Shown: one piece after another, positions 33,924 to 41,970 of the stretch
Position numbering within the stretch: position 1 is the stretch's first letter
How the letters are laid out: the number at the start of each line of letters is the position of its first letter
Assembly: GCF_008119785.1 (NCBI RefSeq)
Contig: NZ_VSFA01000003.1
Coordinates: 186,001-250,000, forward strand
Direction of reading: 5' to 3'
From: Micromonospora sp. MP36
GTDB lineage: Bacteria > Actinomycetota > Actinomycetes > Mycobacteriales > Micromonosporaceae
Length of the DNA stretch: 64,000 bases
Program-made: the position numbers and the translations under genes
Notes under the pieces: generated by a model
Told to the model about the DNA's origin: nothing
The model's input: only the letters and a program-made list of their open reading frames with translations
Database searches by the model: none

Positions 33924-35335
33924 GCGGCCCGCTCGTCGTGGTCGGCGACGCCCTGCTGGACCGGGACGTGACCGGTGCGGTCGGCCGGGTCTGCCCGGAC
34001 GCCCCCGTACCGGTGCTGGACGAGCGCACGGCCGTCGACCGGCCCGGCGGGGCCGGCCTGGCCGCGCTGCTCGCCGCCGCCCAGGACACCGAGGTCGCGC
34101 TGGTCACCGCGCTCGCCGACGACGCCGGTGGGGCTCGCCTGGCCGAGTTGCTGGCCGAGGCGGGAGTGGCGGTCTACCCGATGCACCTGCCGGGCGCGAC
34201 CGGCGAGAAGATCCGGCTGCGGGCGGGCGGACAGACGCTGCTCCGGCTGGACCGGGGCGGCGACCCGCAGCCACCCGGCGAGCCGCCGGAGGCGGTGCTG
34301 GAGGTGCTCTCCCAGGCCCGGGCCATTCTGGTCAGCGACTACGGTCGCGGCCTGGTCCGGCAGCCGGCACTGCGCGCGGCGCTCGCCGAGGCGTCCGCCC
34401 CGGTGGTGTGGGACCCGCACCCGCGCGGCCCGGCCGCCGTGGCCGGGGTCCGGCTGACCACGCCGAACCTCGCCGAGTTGCGGCAGCTCACCGGCGACGC
34501 GGGGGCCGGCTCGGCGCTGTCCACGGCGACCCGGGCCGGGCACGAGCTGCGGCACCGCTGGCGGGTCAGCGCGGTCGCGGTGACCATGGGCCCGGACGGC
34601 GCGGTGCTCTGCCACGCCGGCACCACCCCGCTGGTCGTGCCGCCACCGTCCATTCCCGACCAAGTCGAGGACACCTGCGGCGCCGGCGACCGGTTCGCCG
34701 CCACCGCCGCGCTGGCGCTCGGCGACGGCGCGCCGCTCTCCGAGGCGGTCGGCGCGGCGGTGGCCGCCGCGTCGGCGTACGTGGCGGCGGGCGGGGCGGC
34801 CGGCCTGCACCGCGCGCCGCAGCAACGCCCGACGGCGGCCGCTGCGCGCACGGCCGAGGATCTGGTGGCGAAGGTACGCGCCGACGGCGGCACCGTGGTG
34901 GCCACCGGCGGCTGCTTCGACATCCTGCACGCCGGGCACCTCGCCACCCTCCAGGCGGCCAGCCGCCTCGGTGACTGCCTGGTGGTCTGCCTGAACTCCG
35001 ACCGCAGCGTACGCGGCCTGAAGGGACCGGAGCGCCCGGTCAACCCGGAGGCGGATCGCGCTCGGCTGCTCGCCGCCCTGGACTGCGTGGACGCGGTGGT
35101 GGTCTTCGACGAGCCCACCCCGCACCGGGTGCTGGCCCGGCTGCGGCCCGACGTCTGGGTCAAGGGCGGCGACTACGCCGGGGACGGCGGGCCGGAGCTG
35201 CCCGAGGCGGATCTGGTCCGCCGCTGGGGCGGCCGGGTCGTCACCGTCCCCTACCTGGCCGGCCGGTCCACCACCGGCACCATCTCCGCCGCGCGCCAGC
35301 GCGGCCTCCACCTCGTCAAGGGAGCGGCGGTATGA
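33920..35335 (+). CDS. hldE: Bifunctional heptose-7-P kinase / heptose-1-P adenylyltransferase
   Basis: A 471-residue HldE. Residues 1-310 are a PfkB-family kinase (RPGGAGLAALLAAA; VSDYGRGLV; and the anion-hole motif EDTCGAGDRFAATAALAL). Residues about 325-471 are the nucleotidyltransferase (GGCFDILHAGHLATLQAA with the HxGH motif; VKGGDYAGDG). It phosphorylates heptose-7-phosphate at C1 and, after GmhB acts, couples it to AMP to give ADP-D-glycero-beta-D-manno-heptose. Start and stop both overlap neighbours by four bases (GTGA, ATGA). The kinase domain is somewhat shortened but keeps its catalytic Asp. Confidence 0.93.
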   Translation: MSGPLVVVGDALLDRDVTGAVGRVCPDAPVPVLDERTAVDRPGGAGLAALLAAAQDTEVALVTALADDAGGARLAELLAEAGVAVYPMHLPGATGEKIRLRAGGQTLLRLDRGGDPQPPGEPPEAVLEVLSQARAILVSDYGRGLVRQPALRAALAEASAPVVWDPHPRGPAAVAGVRLTTPNLAELRQLTGDAGAGSALSTATRAGHELRHRWRVSAVAVTMGPDGAVLCHAGTTPLVVPPPSIPDQVEDTCGAGDRFAATAALALGDGAPLSEAVGAAVAAASAYVAAGGAAGLHRAPQQRPTAAAARTAEDLVAKVRADGGTVVATGGCFDILHAGHLATLQAASRLGDCLVVCLNSDRSVRGLKGPERPVNPEADRARLLAALDCVDAVVVFDEPTPHRVLARLRPDVWVKGGDYAGDGGPELPEADLVRRWGGRVVTVPYLAGRSTTGTISAARQRGLHLVKGAAV

Positions 35336-36027
35336 GCAGGGACATGAACGGAAGGTCCATCCTGGTCACCGGCGGGTCGAGCGGCCTCGGCGCGGCGGTG
35401 GTGACCGCGGTCGGCAAGGCCGGCGGGCGGCCGTACGTGCTGGACCGGCAGGCGCCGGCCGACGGGGTGCCCTGGGTCGGGTGCGACCTCGCCGACGCCC
35501 GGGCCGCCGAGGCGGCCACCCGCCAGCTCGCCGAGCAGGCCGGCGGCCTCGACGGCGTGGTGACCGCCGCCGGCATGGACGTGCCGGGGCGGCTGGCGAA
35601 CGTGCCGGGCGACACCTGGGACCGGATCGTGGCGATCAACCTGCTCGGCACGGCCGCGGTGGTCCGGGCGGCCGTGCCGCACCTGGAACGCGCACACGGC
35701 ACGGTGGTCACCGTGGCGTCCACGCTCGGCGTCAAGGCGGTCAGCGACGCCACCGCGTACTGCGCGGCGAAGTTCGGGGTGGTCGGCTTCACCCGCGCGC
35801 TCGCCGCCGAACTGGCCGGGACGGTGGGCGTGACGCTGCTGATCCCGGGTGGCATGCGGACGGCGTTCTTCGACGACCGGGACGAGCAGTACAAGCCCGG
35901 CGCGGACGCGATCCTCAACGACCCGGCCGACACCGCGGAGGCGGTCATGTTCGCCCTGGCCCAGCCGCCCGGCTGCGCCGTACGCGAGCTGGTGGTCTGC
36001 GCCGAGCAGGAGTCGTCGTACCCGTGA
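35332..36027 (+). CDS. Short-chain dehydrogenase/reductase
   Basis: A 231-residue classical SDR with ILVTGGSSGLGAAVV (NAD(P) binding), the VTAAGM strand, a serine in VVTVASTLG and the YCAAK catalytic pair. It overlaps hldE and the following GT9 gene by four bases each, so it belongs to the heptose operon. ADP-heptose 6-epimerase (HldD) is an extended SDR of about 310 residues with a different layout, so this is not a standard HldD; it might oxidise or reduce a heptose intermediate or the finished sugar. Substrate unknown. Confidence 0.87.
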   Translation: MSRDMNGRSILVTGGSSGLGAAVVTAVGKAGGRPYVLDRQAPADGVPWVGCDLADARAAEAATRQLAEQAGGLDGVVTAAGMDVPGRLANVPGDTWDRIVAINLLGTAAVVRAAVPHLERAHGTVVTVASTLGVKAVSDATAYCAAKFGVVGFTRALAAELAGTVGVTLLIPGGMRTAFFDDRDEQYKPGADAILNDPADTAEAVMFALAQPPGCAVRELVVCAEQESSYP

Positions 36028-37028
36028 TTCTCGTGCTGCGTGCGCTCGGCGTCGGCGACCTCGCCGCCGGGGTGCCGGCGCTGCGCGCGCTGCGCGCCGC
36101 GTACCCCGGTGCGGAGCTGGCGCTGGTCGCGCCGCGCTGGCTGGCCCCGCTGGTCGACCTGGTCGGCGGGGTGGACCGCCTGGTCGAGGCGGACGGGCTG
36201 GGCCACCTGGGGTGGCCCGGCCCGAAGCCGGCGCTGGCGGTCAACCTGCACGGCCGGGGCCCGCAGTCGCACCGGATGCTGGCCGAGGCCCGGCCGCGTC
36301 GGCTGCTGGCGTTCGCCAACGACGGGGCCGGGCACCACGACGGTCCACCGTGGCGGGCCGACGAGCACGAGGTGGACCGGTGGTGCCGGCTGCTGGCCTG
36401 GTACGGCATTCCAGCCGATCGGACGGACCTGGCGTTGCGCCGCCCCGACCCCGGTGCGTTGCCCAGCGGGGTGAGCCTCGTCCACCCTGGGGCGAAGGCC
36501 GCCGAGCGGCGCTGGCCACCGGCCCGCTTCGCGGCGGTGGCCCGGGAGCTGACCGCGCGTGGCCACCGGGTGATGGTCACCGGCGGCCCGGGTGAGCGGA
36601 GCATCGCCGAGGCGGTGGCGCGCGGGGCCGGGCTGCCGGCGGAGGCGGTCCTGGCCGGGCGGACCGGCGTCGGCGAACTGGCAGCCCTGGTGGCGCACGC
36701 CCGGCTGGTGCTCGCCGGGGACACCGGCATCGGCCACCTGGCCACCGCCTACGGCACCCCGTCGGTGCTGCTCTTCGGCCCGGTGTCGCCCGCGCTGTGG
36801 GGGCCGCCGCCGGACCGGCCGTGGCACCAGGCGCTCTGGGTGGGGCCGCGCCCGCCGGGCGACGGCGTGGCGCTGCACCCGGCGCTGGCCGAGTTGGACG
36901 TGCCCACGGTGCTGGCCGCCGTCGACCGGATCGAACGAGCCGTCCCGGCAAACCGGCTCGTCCCGACCGCGCGGGACCGGGCGCAGCTGCCCGCCCCGGC
37001 CGGGCCGGCGGTGTCGGCGGCCCGGTGA
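36024..37028 (+). CDS. Glycosyltransferase family 9 (heptosyltransferase-like)
   Basis: A 334-residue GT9 protein. It starts ILVLRALGVGDLAAGVPALRAL, a typical GT9 N-terminus, and has SLVHPGAKAAERRWPPARFAAVA, VMVTGGPGERS and AGDTGIGHLATAYGTPSVLLFGP, the conserved donor-binding elements for ADP-heptose. It would transfer heptose from the ADP-heptose made by GmhA/HldE/GmhB. It is the second GT9 of the operon (the other is fused to GmhB), so at least two heptose transfers are likely. The GTG overlaps the SDR stop. The C-terminal ~30 residues are Pro/Ala-rich. Confidence 0.88.
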   Translation: MILVLRALGVGDLAAGVPALRALRAAYPGAELALVAPRWLAPLVDLVGGVDRLVEADGLGHLGWPGPKPALAVNLHGRGPQSHRMLAEARPRRLLAFANDGAGHHDGPPWRADEHEVDRWCRLLAWYGIPADRTDLALRRPDPGALPSGVSLVHPGAKAAERRWPPARFAAVARELTARGHRVMVTGGPGERSIAEAVARGAGLPAEAVLAGRTGVGELAALVAHARLVLAGDTGIGHLATAYGTPSVLLFGPVSPALWGPPPDRPWHQALWVGPRPPGDGVALHPALAELDVPTVLAAVDRIERAVPANRLVPTARDRAQLPAPAGPAVSAAR

Positions 37029-37065
37029 GGCACCCCCTTGGCTACCCACCGGTAGCTTGCCGCCG

Positions 37066-37071
37066 TACGCT
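37066..37071 (+). promoter_or_regulatory. -10 element of leaderless hydrolase gene
   Basis: TACGCT, 6 nt before the GTG at 37078. No clear -35. Confidence 0.45.
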
Positions 37072-37077
37072 GAGCCG

Positions 37078-37935
37078 GTGAGCGGGGAGTACACGCAGGA
37101 GTTCGTCGACGTCGACGGGGCGCGCATCGGCGTCCAGGTCCATCCGGAGCCGGACGGGCCGCCGGGCGCGCCGGTGGTGGTGGTCTGGCCGGCGATGGGC
37201 GTCCGGGCCCGCTACTACCGGCCCCTGGCGGCCGCGCTGCGCGCGGCCGGGCTCGCCGTCGTGGTGGCCGACCTGCGGGGCACCGGCGAGAGCACCCCGG
37301 CCCCCGCCCGCACCTGCCGGTACGGCTACGCCGAGCTGGCCGCCGACGTCGGCGCGGTGCTCGACGCGCTCAAGCCCCGGCTGGACGGCCGTACCCGGCT
37401 GCTGCTCGGGCACTCCCTCGGCGGGCAGGTCGCGCTGCTGCACCAGGCCCTGCACGACGCGGACGCGGTGGACGGGCTGGCCCTGGTGGCGGTCGGCATG
37501 CCCTGGTGGCGTGGGTATCCGGGGCTGCGCGGCTGGGGTGTGCTGCCGTACACCCAGGGGATCGCCGCGGTGGCCCGGCTGCTCGGTGTCTGGCCGGGCT
37601 GGGGGTTCGGCGGCCGGCAGGCCCGCGGGGTGATCCGGGACTGGGCCTACACCGCCCGGACCGGCCGGTTCCCCGTGCTCGACGGGGTCGACGCCGAGGC
37701 GGCGGTGCGGCGGGTGCGTACGCCGGTCCTCGCGGTGAGCGTGGACGACGACCAGTACACCCCGCACGAGACGCTGGACCACCTCTGCGCCAAGCTCACC
37801 GCCGCGACGGTGACCCGGCACCGCTACCCGGTGGCCGAGGCGGGCGCCCCGCTGGACCACTTCACCTGGGTACGCGCCGCGACTCCGCTGGCCGCCCGGG
37901 TCGCCGCGTTCGCGGCCGCCCTGCCGCACCGCTGA
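37078..37935 (+). CDS. Alpha/beta hydrolase (serine aminopeptidase S33-like)
   Basis: A 285-residue alpha/beta hydrolase: VVVWPAMGVRARYYRPLAAAL, VADLRGTGES, nucleophile LLLGHSLGGQVALLH (Ser near residue 107), an acidic residue in VSVDDDQYTPHET and His near DHFTWV. The closest general type is the S33-like hydrolase or YheT/lysophospholipase group; the substrate cannot be told. The GTG at 37078 gives the normal N-terminus and lies 6 nt after a TACGCT -10, so it is probably transcribed on its own although 49 bp behind the heptose operon. Confidence 0.85.
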   Translation: MSGEYTQEFVDVDGARIGVQVHPEPDGPPGAPVVVVWPAMGVRARYYRPLAAALRAAGLAVVVADLRGTGESTPAPARTCRYGYAELAADVGAVLDALKPRLDGRTRLLLGHSLGGQVALLHQALHDADAVDGLALVAVGMPWWRGYPGLRGWGVLPYTQGIAAVARLLGVWPGWGFGGRQARGVIRDWAYTARTGRFPVLDGVDAEAAVRRVRTPVLAVSVDDDQYTPHETLDHLCAKLTAATVTRHRYPVAEAGAPLDHFTWVRAATPLAARVAAFAAALPHR

Positions 37936-38040
37936 CCTGCGGCCGATCCGGGCAGCGGTCCGCCGCGCCCGCGCACCGGGGGCGTAGCCGGCCGGAACGT
38001 GGGTAACCCGCACCGCCCGAACACGGCGGAGGGGGATCAG

Positions 38041-38802
38041 ATGTCCGAACGGCACACCGCGTTGCGGTCGATGCACGATCTGGGTCTGGCGGCATGGTTC
38101 GGCGGCTCACTGATGGGCGCGCTCGGCGTCAACGGGGCGGCGGCTCGGGTCGACGACTCGACGCAGCGGCTGCCGGTGGCCTCGGCGGGCTGGGCGCGCT
38201 GGACCCCGGTGAACGCGGCGGCGATCGGTGCCCACCTGGCCGGCTCCGTCGGCGAACTGGTCATCGAGAGCCCACGGATGGCCAGGCAGGCCGGGGTGGG
38301 CAAGGCCAGCGCGGTGAAGACGGCACTGACCGTGGGCGCGCTGGCGGTCACCGGATACAGCCGGATGCTCGGCCGGAAGCTGGAACGGGCGGGTGGGCCG
38401 CCGGTCGAGGGGACCACCGAGCCGAGCTACCAGACGCCGGCGAGTGTCGCCGCCTGCCAGCGGCAGATGAAGCTGCTCCAGTGGGCGGTCCCGGCACTGA
38501 CCGGCGCGCTGGTGGTGGTGACCGCGTACATGAGCGAGCAGCAGAAGCCGGGCCAGGTGCTCCGCGGCATGCTCGGCCGGGTCGGCAGCTTGCTGGTCGT
38601 GTCGAAGTTGGCCGGCAAGGCCGCCGGCAAGGGCGGGCCGAAGATCGGCAAGGCCGTGGGGATGGGCGCGCCGAAGATCGGCAAGTTCGCCGTGATGGGC
38701 ACACCGAAGGTCGGCAAGCTTGCCGTGATGGGCGGGCCGAAGATCGCCAAGGTCGCCGCCATGGGTGCCGCCACGCGGCACCTGGTCACGGCCGGCCGGT
38801 GA
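38041..38802 (+). CDS. Membrane protein with C-terminal 11-residue repeats
   Basis: A 253-residue protein I do not recognise. Hydrophobic segments lie near residues 13-30, 58-75, 95-110 and 155-172 (LLQWAVPALTGALVVVTAY). The last ~50 residues are four tandem 11-residue repeats of G-x-P-K-(I/V)-(G/A)-K-x3-M (38634-38770), each a cationic-hydrophobic unit that could lie along a membrane or bind polyanions. The ATG has GGAGGGGGA upstream. It is followed by two strong hairpins. Nothing ties it to a pathway. Confidence 0.75.
   Translation: MSERHTALRSMHDLGLAAWFGGSLMGALGVNGAAARVDDSTQRLPVASAGWARWTPVNAAAIGAHLAGSVGELVIESPRMARQAGVGKASAVKTALTVGALAVTGYSRMLGRKLERAGGPPVEGTTEPSYQTPASVAACQRQMKLLQWAVPALTGALVVVTAYMSEQQKPGQVLRGMLGRVGSLLVVSKLAGKAAGKGGPKIGKAVGMGAPKIGKFAVMGTPKVGKLAVMGGPKIAKVAAMGAATRHLVTAGR
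38634..38770 (+). repeat. Four 33-bp in-frame tandem repeats
   Basis: Repeats of about 33 bp encode GGPKIGKAVGM, GAPKIGKFAVM, GTPKVGKLAVM and GGPKIAKVAAM at the end of the membrane protein gene. Confidence 0.75.
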
Positions 38803-38808
38803 CCCGCA

Positions 38809-38886
38809 GCGGTCGTGGCGCACAACGGGGTGCGCCACCGACCGCTCGGCAACCCAACCACCGGCCCGGCATGACCGGGCCGGTGG
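38809..38886 (+). terminator. Double hairpin terminator
   Basis: First stem 38809-38823 with 38830-38845 (15 bp, one bulge); second stem perfect 12 bp, 38858-38869 with 38875-38886. Both follow the repeat-bearing membrane protein gene. Confidence 0.75.
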
Positions 38887-38932
38887 CGGGCATTCAGCGC
38901 GGGCACGGGAACCCAGCCAGGGTGAGGTGGCG

Positions 38933-39325
38933 ATGAGCAGCAGGAAACGACCGGGGAAGGGCGAGGGGCGGGGGCCGGAGTCGCGCAAGCCGTGGGGCAC
39001 CACGGACGGTTTCGACGCCGACCCGCCGTGGGGCGCGGGTCAGGACTCGCCGATGGACGAGGGCAGCGAGGAGCCCGCGGTCCCGGAGGGCCGGCGTGGT
39101 GAGCGCCGGGCGCGCGGGGCGGCGAAGGGCGGCCCGGCCGCCGGACGCCACGGCTTCGGCTCGGTGGAGCCGACCCGGGCCGCCGAGGCCGGACCGGGCG
39201 CGCCACCGGATCCGGCGCCCTCCGCCCGGACCTTTCCCGACGACACGGCCGGCGGGGACCTGCCGGACAACGCGCTGGAGGAGGCCACCGGCATGCACCC
39301 GGAGGGGGTCCAACGGCGCGGCTGA
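38933..39325 (+). CDS. Small hydrophilic protein of unknown function
   Basis: A 130-residue protein, strongly charged and rich in Gly, Pro, Glu and Arg, with no hydrophobic segment or recognised domain; it is probably largely disordered. The ATG at 38933 has GGTGAGGTGG upstream. The C-terminal DNALEEATGMHPEG segment is the most ordered-looking part. It stands alone between hairpins on both sides and converges with the DUF72 gene. Small proteins of this composition occur in actinobacteria without assigned roles. Confidence 0.65.
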   Translation: MSSRKRPGKGEGRGPESRKPWGTTDGFDADPPWGAGQDSPMDEGSEEPAVPEGRRGERRARGAAKGGPAAGRHGFGSVEPTRAAEAGPGAPPDPAPSARTFPDDTAGGDLPDNALEEATGMHPEGVQRRG

Positions 39326-39342
39326 CGCCTCGGGACCGATCT

Positions 39343-39374
39343 CCCCGCCGCCGGACCGGAGTGCGGCGGCGGGG
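39343..39374. terminator. Bidirectional hairpin terminator
   Basis: Perfect 11-bp stem (39343-39353 and 39364-39374, arm CCCCGCCGCCG) between two convergent genes. Confidence 0.75.
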
Positions 39375-39408
39375 CGGCGGCTGACGGCCCGCCGCGGTCA
39401 CCGTCGGG

Positions 39409-40308
39409 TCAGGAGCCCGTGCCGGCCGGCGCCCGGGTCTGGACGCCGAGCAGGCCGGCGAGCCGGGCGGCGTCCCGTTGGGCCTGGTCGCCGCAGCAGT
39501 TGTTCATCAGCACGTGCAGCTCGGCGCACTGGTCGGCCAGCTCGCGCAGCAGCTCGGACCAGTGCCGCAGCTCCTCCTCGCCATAGGCGTAGCGGAGCTT
39601 GTCCTGCTTGTCGTCGCTCTCCCAGGCGGTGCTGTGGCCGTGGAACCGGACCATCGCGAGGTCGGCGGTGGCGATCAGGATCGGCGGCACCGACGAGGCG
39701 TGGCCCTGCGGCATGTCCACGCAGACATACCCGAGGCCGTTCTCGCGCAGGAAGGTCACCGTGTCCACCACGGCATCCTGGGTGAACCACGAGGAGTGCC
39801 GCAGCTCCACGCAGACCGGCCAGGGCCGGCACCGCCGGGCCACCTCCCGGATCCGCCGCTTGGCGGCGTCGCCCCGGGCCAGCCAGGGCGGGAACTGGAG
39901 CAGCACGGCGCCGAGCCGGTCGGCCGCCGCGAGCGGCGCCAGCGCCGCCTGGAACCGGTCCCAGAGCTCGTCGTACGCCCCGGCGGGCAGGTCGCGCCAG
40001 CGGATCCGGCTCGGACCGCCCGCCGGCCGCAGTTCCCGGGGCAGCGCCGCCACCGGCGTGTGGTGGCCGGTGAAGAGGCGGAACGCCTTGACGTCGAAGA
40101 TGAACCCGGGCGGGGTGGCAGCCACCCAGCCCGCCGCCGTCTCCGGCAGCGGAATCGCGTAGTACGACGTGTCCACCTCGACCAGCCCGAAGCGGTCGGC
40201 GTAGAAGCCGAGGCGGCCGGCGGGGGTGTTGACCGCGCGGGGATACCAGCCGGAGCGCACCAGCATCTGGTCGGCCCAGGAGGACGTGCCCACTCTAATG
40301 ACACCCAT
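39409..40308 (-). CDS. DUF72 domain protein
   Basis: A 299-residue DUF72 protein with a TIM-barrel-like fold. Family marks are VIRVGTSSWAD at the start, EVDTSYYAIPL, FIFDVKAFRLFTGHH, VLLQFPPW, VCVELRHSSWF and VRFHGH. No function is firmly established for this family. The ATG at 40308 gives the standard start; the longer open frame is antisense to the DinB gene. It is divergent from that DinB-like gene across a 118-bp gap. Confidence 0.87.
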   Translation of the reverse strand: MGVIRVGTSSWADQMLVRSGWYPRAVNTPAGRLGFYADRFGLVEVDTSYYAIPLPETAAGWVAATPPGFIFDVKAFRLFTGHHTPVAALPRELRPAGGPSRIRWRDLPAGAYDELWDRFQAALAPLAAADRLGAVLLQFPPWLARGDAAKRRIREVARRCRPWPVCVELRHSSWFTQDAVVDTVTFLRENGLGYVCVDMPQGHASSVPPILIATADLAMVRFHGHSTAWESDDKQDKLRYAYGEEELRHWSELLRELADQCAELHVLMNNCCGDQAQRDAARLAGLLGVQTRAPAGTGS

Positions 40309-40426
40309 GTCATTCAGTGCACCGCCAACCGGGCGAATCGGCAACCGGGACGGTCCCGCGTGGAGGCCGGAGACTGTCGGGGCCGGTCGTACGCTGTCGC
40401 CGGTCATCAAGCGAAAGGCGGACAGC

Positions 40427-40933
40427 ATGAGCGTCTCAGACCAGGTCATCACCGGTGAGCGGGCGGATCTGCTCGCCAGCCTGCGCGGGCACCGCGGGTT
40501 CCTTCGGCAGACGGTGCAGGGTCTGACCGACGAGCAGGCGGCCCGGCGCAGCACGGTGAGCGAGCTCTGCCTCGGCGGGCTGATCAAGCACGTGGCGTGC
40601 GTCGAGGAGCGGTGGCTGCGGTTCGCCGTCGGCGGGGCCGAGGCGATGGAGCGCGAGCCGATCGACTGGGTGGGGCAGTTCCGGATGGCCGACGGCGAGA
40701 CCCTGGCCGGGTTGCTCGCCGAGTTCGACCGGGTGGCCGCCGAGACCGACGCCCTGGTTGCCACGCTCGACCTGGACCGGTCGCACCCGCTGCCGTCCGC
40801 GCCCTGGTTCGAGCCGGGGGCGAGCTGGTCGGTGCGCCGGGTCCTGCTGCACGTCATCGCCGAGACCGCGCAGCACGCCGGCCACGCGGACATCATCCGC
40901 GAGTCGATCGACGGGGCGAAGACGATGGGCTGA
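40427..40933 (+). CDS. DinB/DUF664 family protein
   Basis: A 168-residue DinB-like four-helix protein. Three metal-binding histidines are expected and seen: LIKHVACVEERW (near 46), RRVLLHVIAETAQHAGH (near 144 and 151-154). These proteins include mycothiol- and bacillithiol-dependent transferases; in an actinobacterium mycothiol is the likely thiol. The ATG at 40427 has GAAAGG upstream. A second, related gene lies at 45335-45844. The exact substrate is unknown. Confidence 0.85.
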   Translation: MSVSDQVITGERADLLASLRGHRGFLRQTVQGLTDEQAARRSTVSELCLGGLIKHVACVEERWLRFAVGGAEAMEREPIDWVGQFRMADGETLAGLLAEFDRVAAETDALVATLDLDRSHPLPSAPWFEPGASWSVRRVLLHVIAETAQHAGHADIIRESIDGAKTMG

Positions 40934-41029
40934 CCATCCGCGGCGGTGAGCGGTCTCACCACCCGGTCGGGTCCCGGCTGGGCCTTCCCATGTGACGTCA
41001 CGGCGGGTGGCGGCGCTGAGGGACACGAG

Positions 41030-41833
41030 ATGACCATTCACCGGATGGACCAGGAGACCGCCGAGCGACTGCTCGTCGGTCCGGTCGTAAATGCGCAGGA
41101 CGGCCCCGAGGTGCTCATCCGACTCCTCGCCGCCGTCCGGGCCGCCCCCCGGCCGCACGAGCTCGCCGGCGAGGGGGCGGCCGTGCAGGCGTTCCGCGCG
41201 GCGCGCGCCGGACTGCTCCCGGCGGCGTCCCGGGCCGAACGACGGTTCGTCGCCAGCATGCTCGGCGCGAAGATCGCACTCGCCGCGCTGCTGGCCACCG
41301 CCACCGGCGGCGTGGCGCTGGCCGCCGCCACGGGCACGCTGCCGGACCCCCTCACCAACGGCGGCGACAACACCACGACGCCGAGCGCCGGCACCGCGCG
41401 ACCGACCTCGCCGACCACCGGCCCGGACGCCTCCCCCGGCCGGACCGCGCCGGGCGCCTCGCCCCGCCCGACCGCCGGTCCGACCGGCCAGCCGAGCAGC
41501 CCGTCCTTCCTCACCGGGCTCTGCACGGCCTACCTGGCGAGGGCGGACGAGAACCGGCGGCGCGCGCTGGAGACGCCGCGCTTCGCCGACCTGGTGTCGA
41601 TCGCCGGCGGCCGGGACAAGGTTGCCGGCTACTGCGAGCGCCTGCTCGACGAGCGAGAACGCCAGAACGGGGCTACTGGGCAGCCCGGCAGACCGCCCAC
41701 GGGAGGGGGCAACCGTCAGCCGGCCGGTGGCCCGGCGACTGCCGCCACTCCGGCCGCAACGGTGCCATCGACGATCCGTCCGGCCGTGCCGTCGGTGCGC
41801 CTGCCCGGCGCGGCCGGCACGGCCGTGCGCTGA
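41030..41833 (+). CDS. Single-pass membrane protein with Pro/Thr-rich region (anti-sigma-like layout)
   Basis: A 267-residue protein. The cytoplasmic N-terminus (1-80) is followed by one transmembrane helix (ALAALLATATGGVALAAATG) and LPDPLTN, a stretch often seen in proteins linked to ECF sigma factors. The outer part is Pro/Thr/Ser-rich with a small folded segment holding two cysteines (LCTAYLAR and AGYCERLL, residues about 163-205). No sigma factor gene is adjacent, so an anti-sigma role is only a guess. The ATG has GAGGGA upstream. Confidence 0.7.
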   Translation: MTIHRMDQETAERLLVGPVVNAQDGPEVLIRLLAAVRAAPRPHELAGEGAAVQAFRAARAGLLPAASRAERRFVASMLGAKIALAALLATATGGVALAAATGTLPDPLTNGGDNTTTPSAGTARPTSPTTGPDASPGRTAPGASPRPTAGPTGQPSSPSFLTGLCTAYLARADENRRRALETPRFADLVSIAGGRDKVAGYCERLLDERERQNGATGQPGRPPTGGGNRQPAGGPATAATPAATVPSTIRPAVPSVRLPGAAGTAVR

Positions 41834-41958
41834 GCACGCCCCGGCCCCAGCACGGGCCGTCCGCGGGTCCGACCGTGCACTGAGCACGCCCCGGCACGGG
41901 CCGTGCGGCCCGGCGCCGCCGCCGGTCCCGGCTCGGTGACCTGCGCCGGGCGGGCTGG

Positions 41959-41964
41959 TAGCTT
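41959..41964 (+). promoter_or_regulatory. Promoter -10 of leaderless Pr6Pr gene
   Basis: TAGCTT lies 6 nt before the GTG at 41971; GTGACC at 41936-41941, 17 nt upstream, is a fair -35. Confidence 0.6.
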
Positions 41965-41970
41965 GCCCCG

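Noticed and set aside
35332..36027. Calling the SDR an HldD ADP-heptose epimerase
   Set aside because: It is a 231-residue classical SDR with YxxxK in the classical place; HldD is a longer extended SDR.
41030..41833. Anti-sigma factor
   Set aside because: The layout is suggestive, but there is no zinc-binding motif and no adjacent sigma factor gene.
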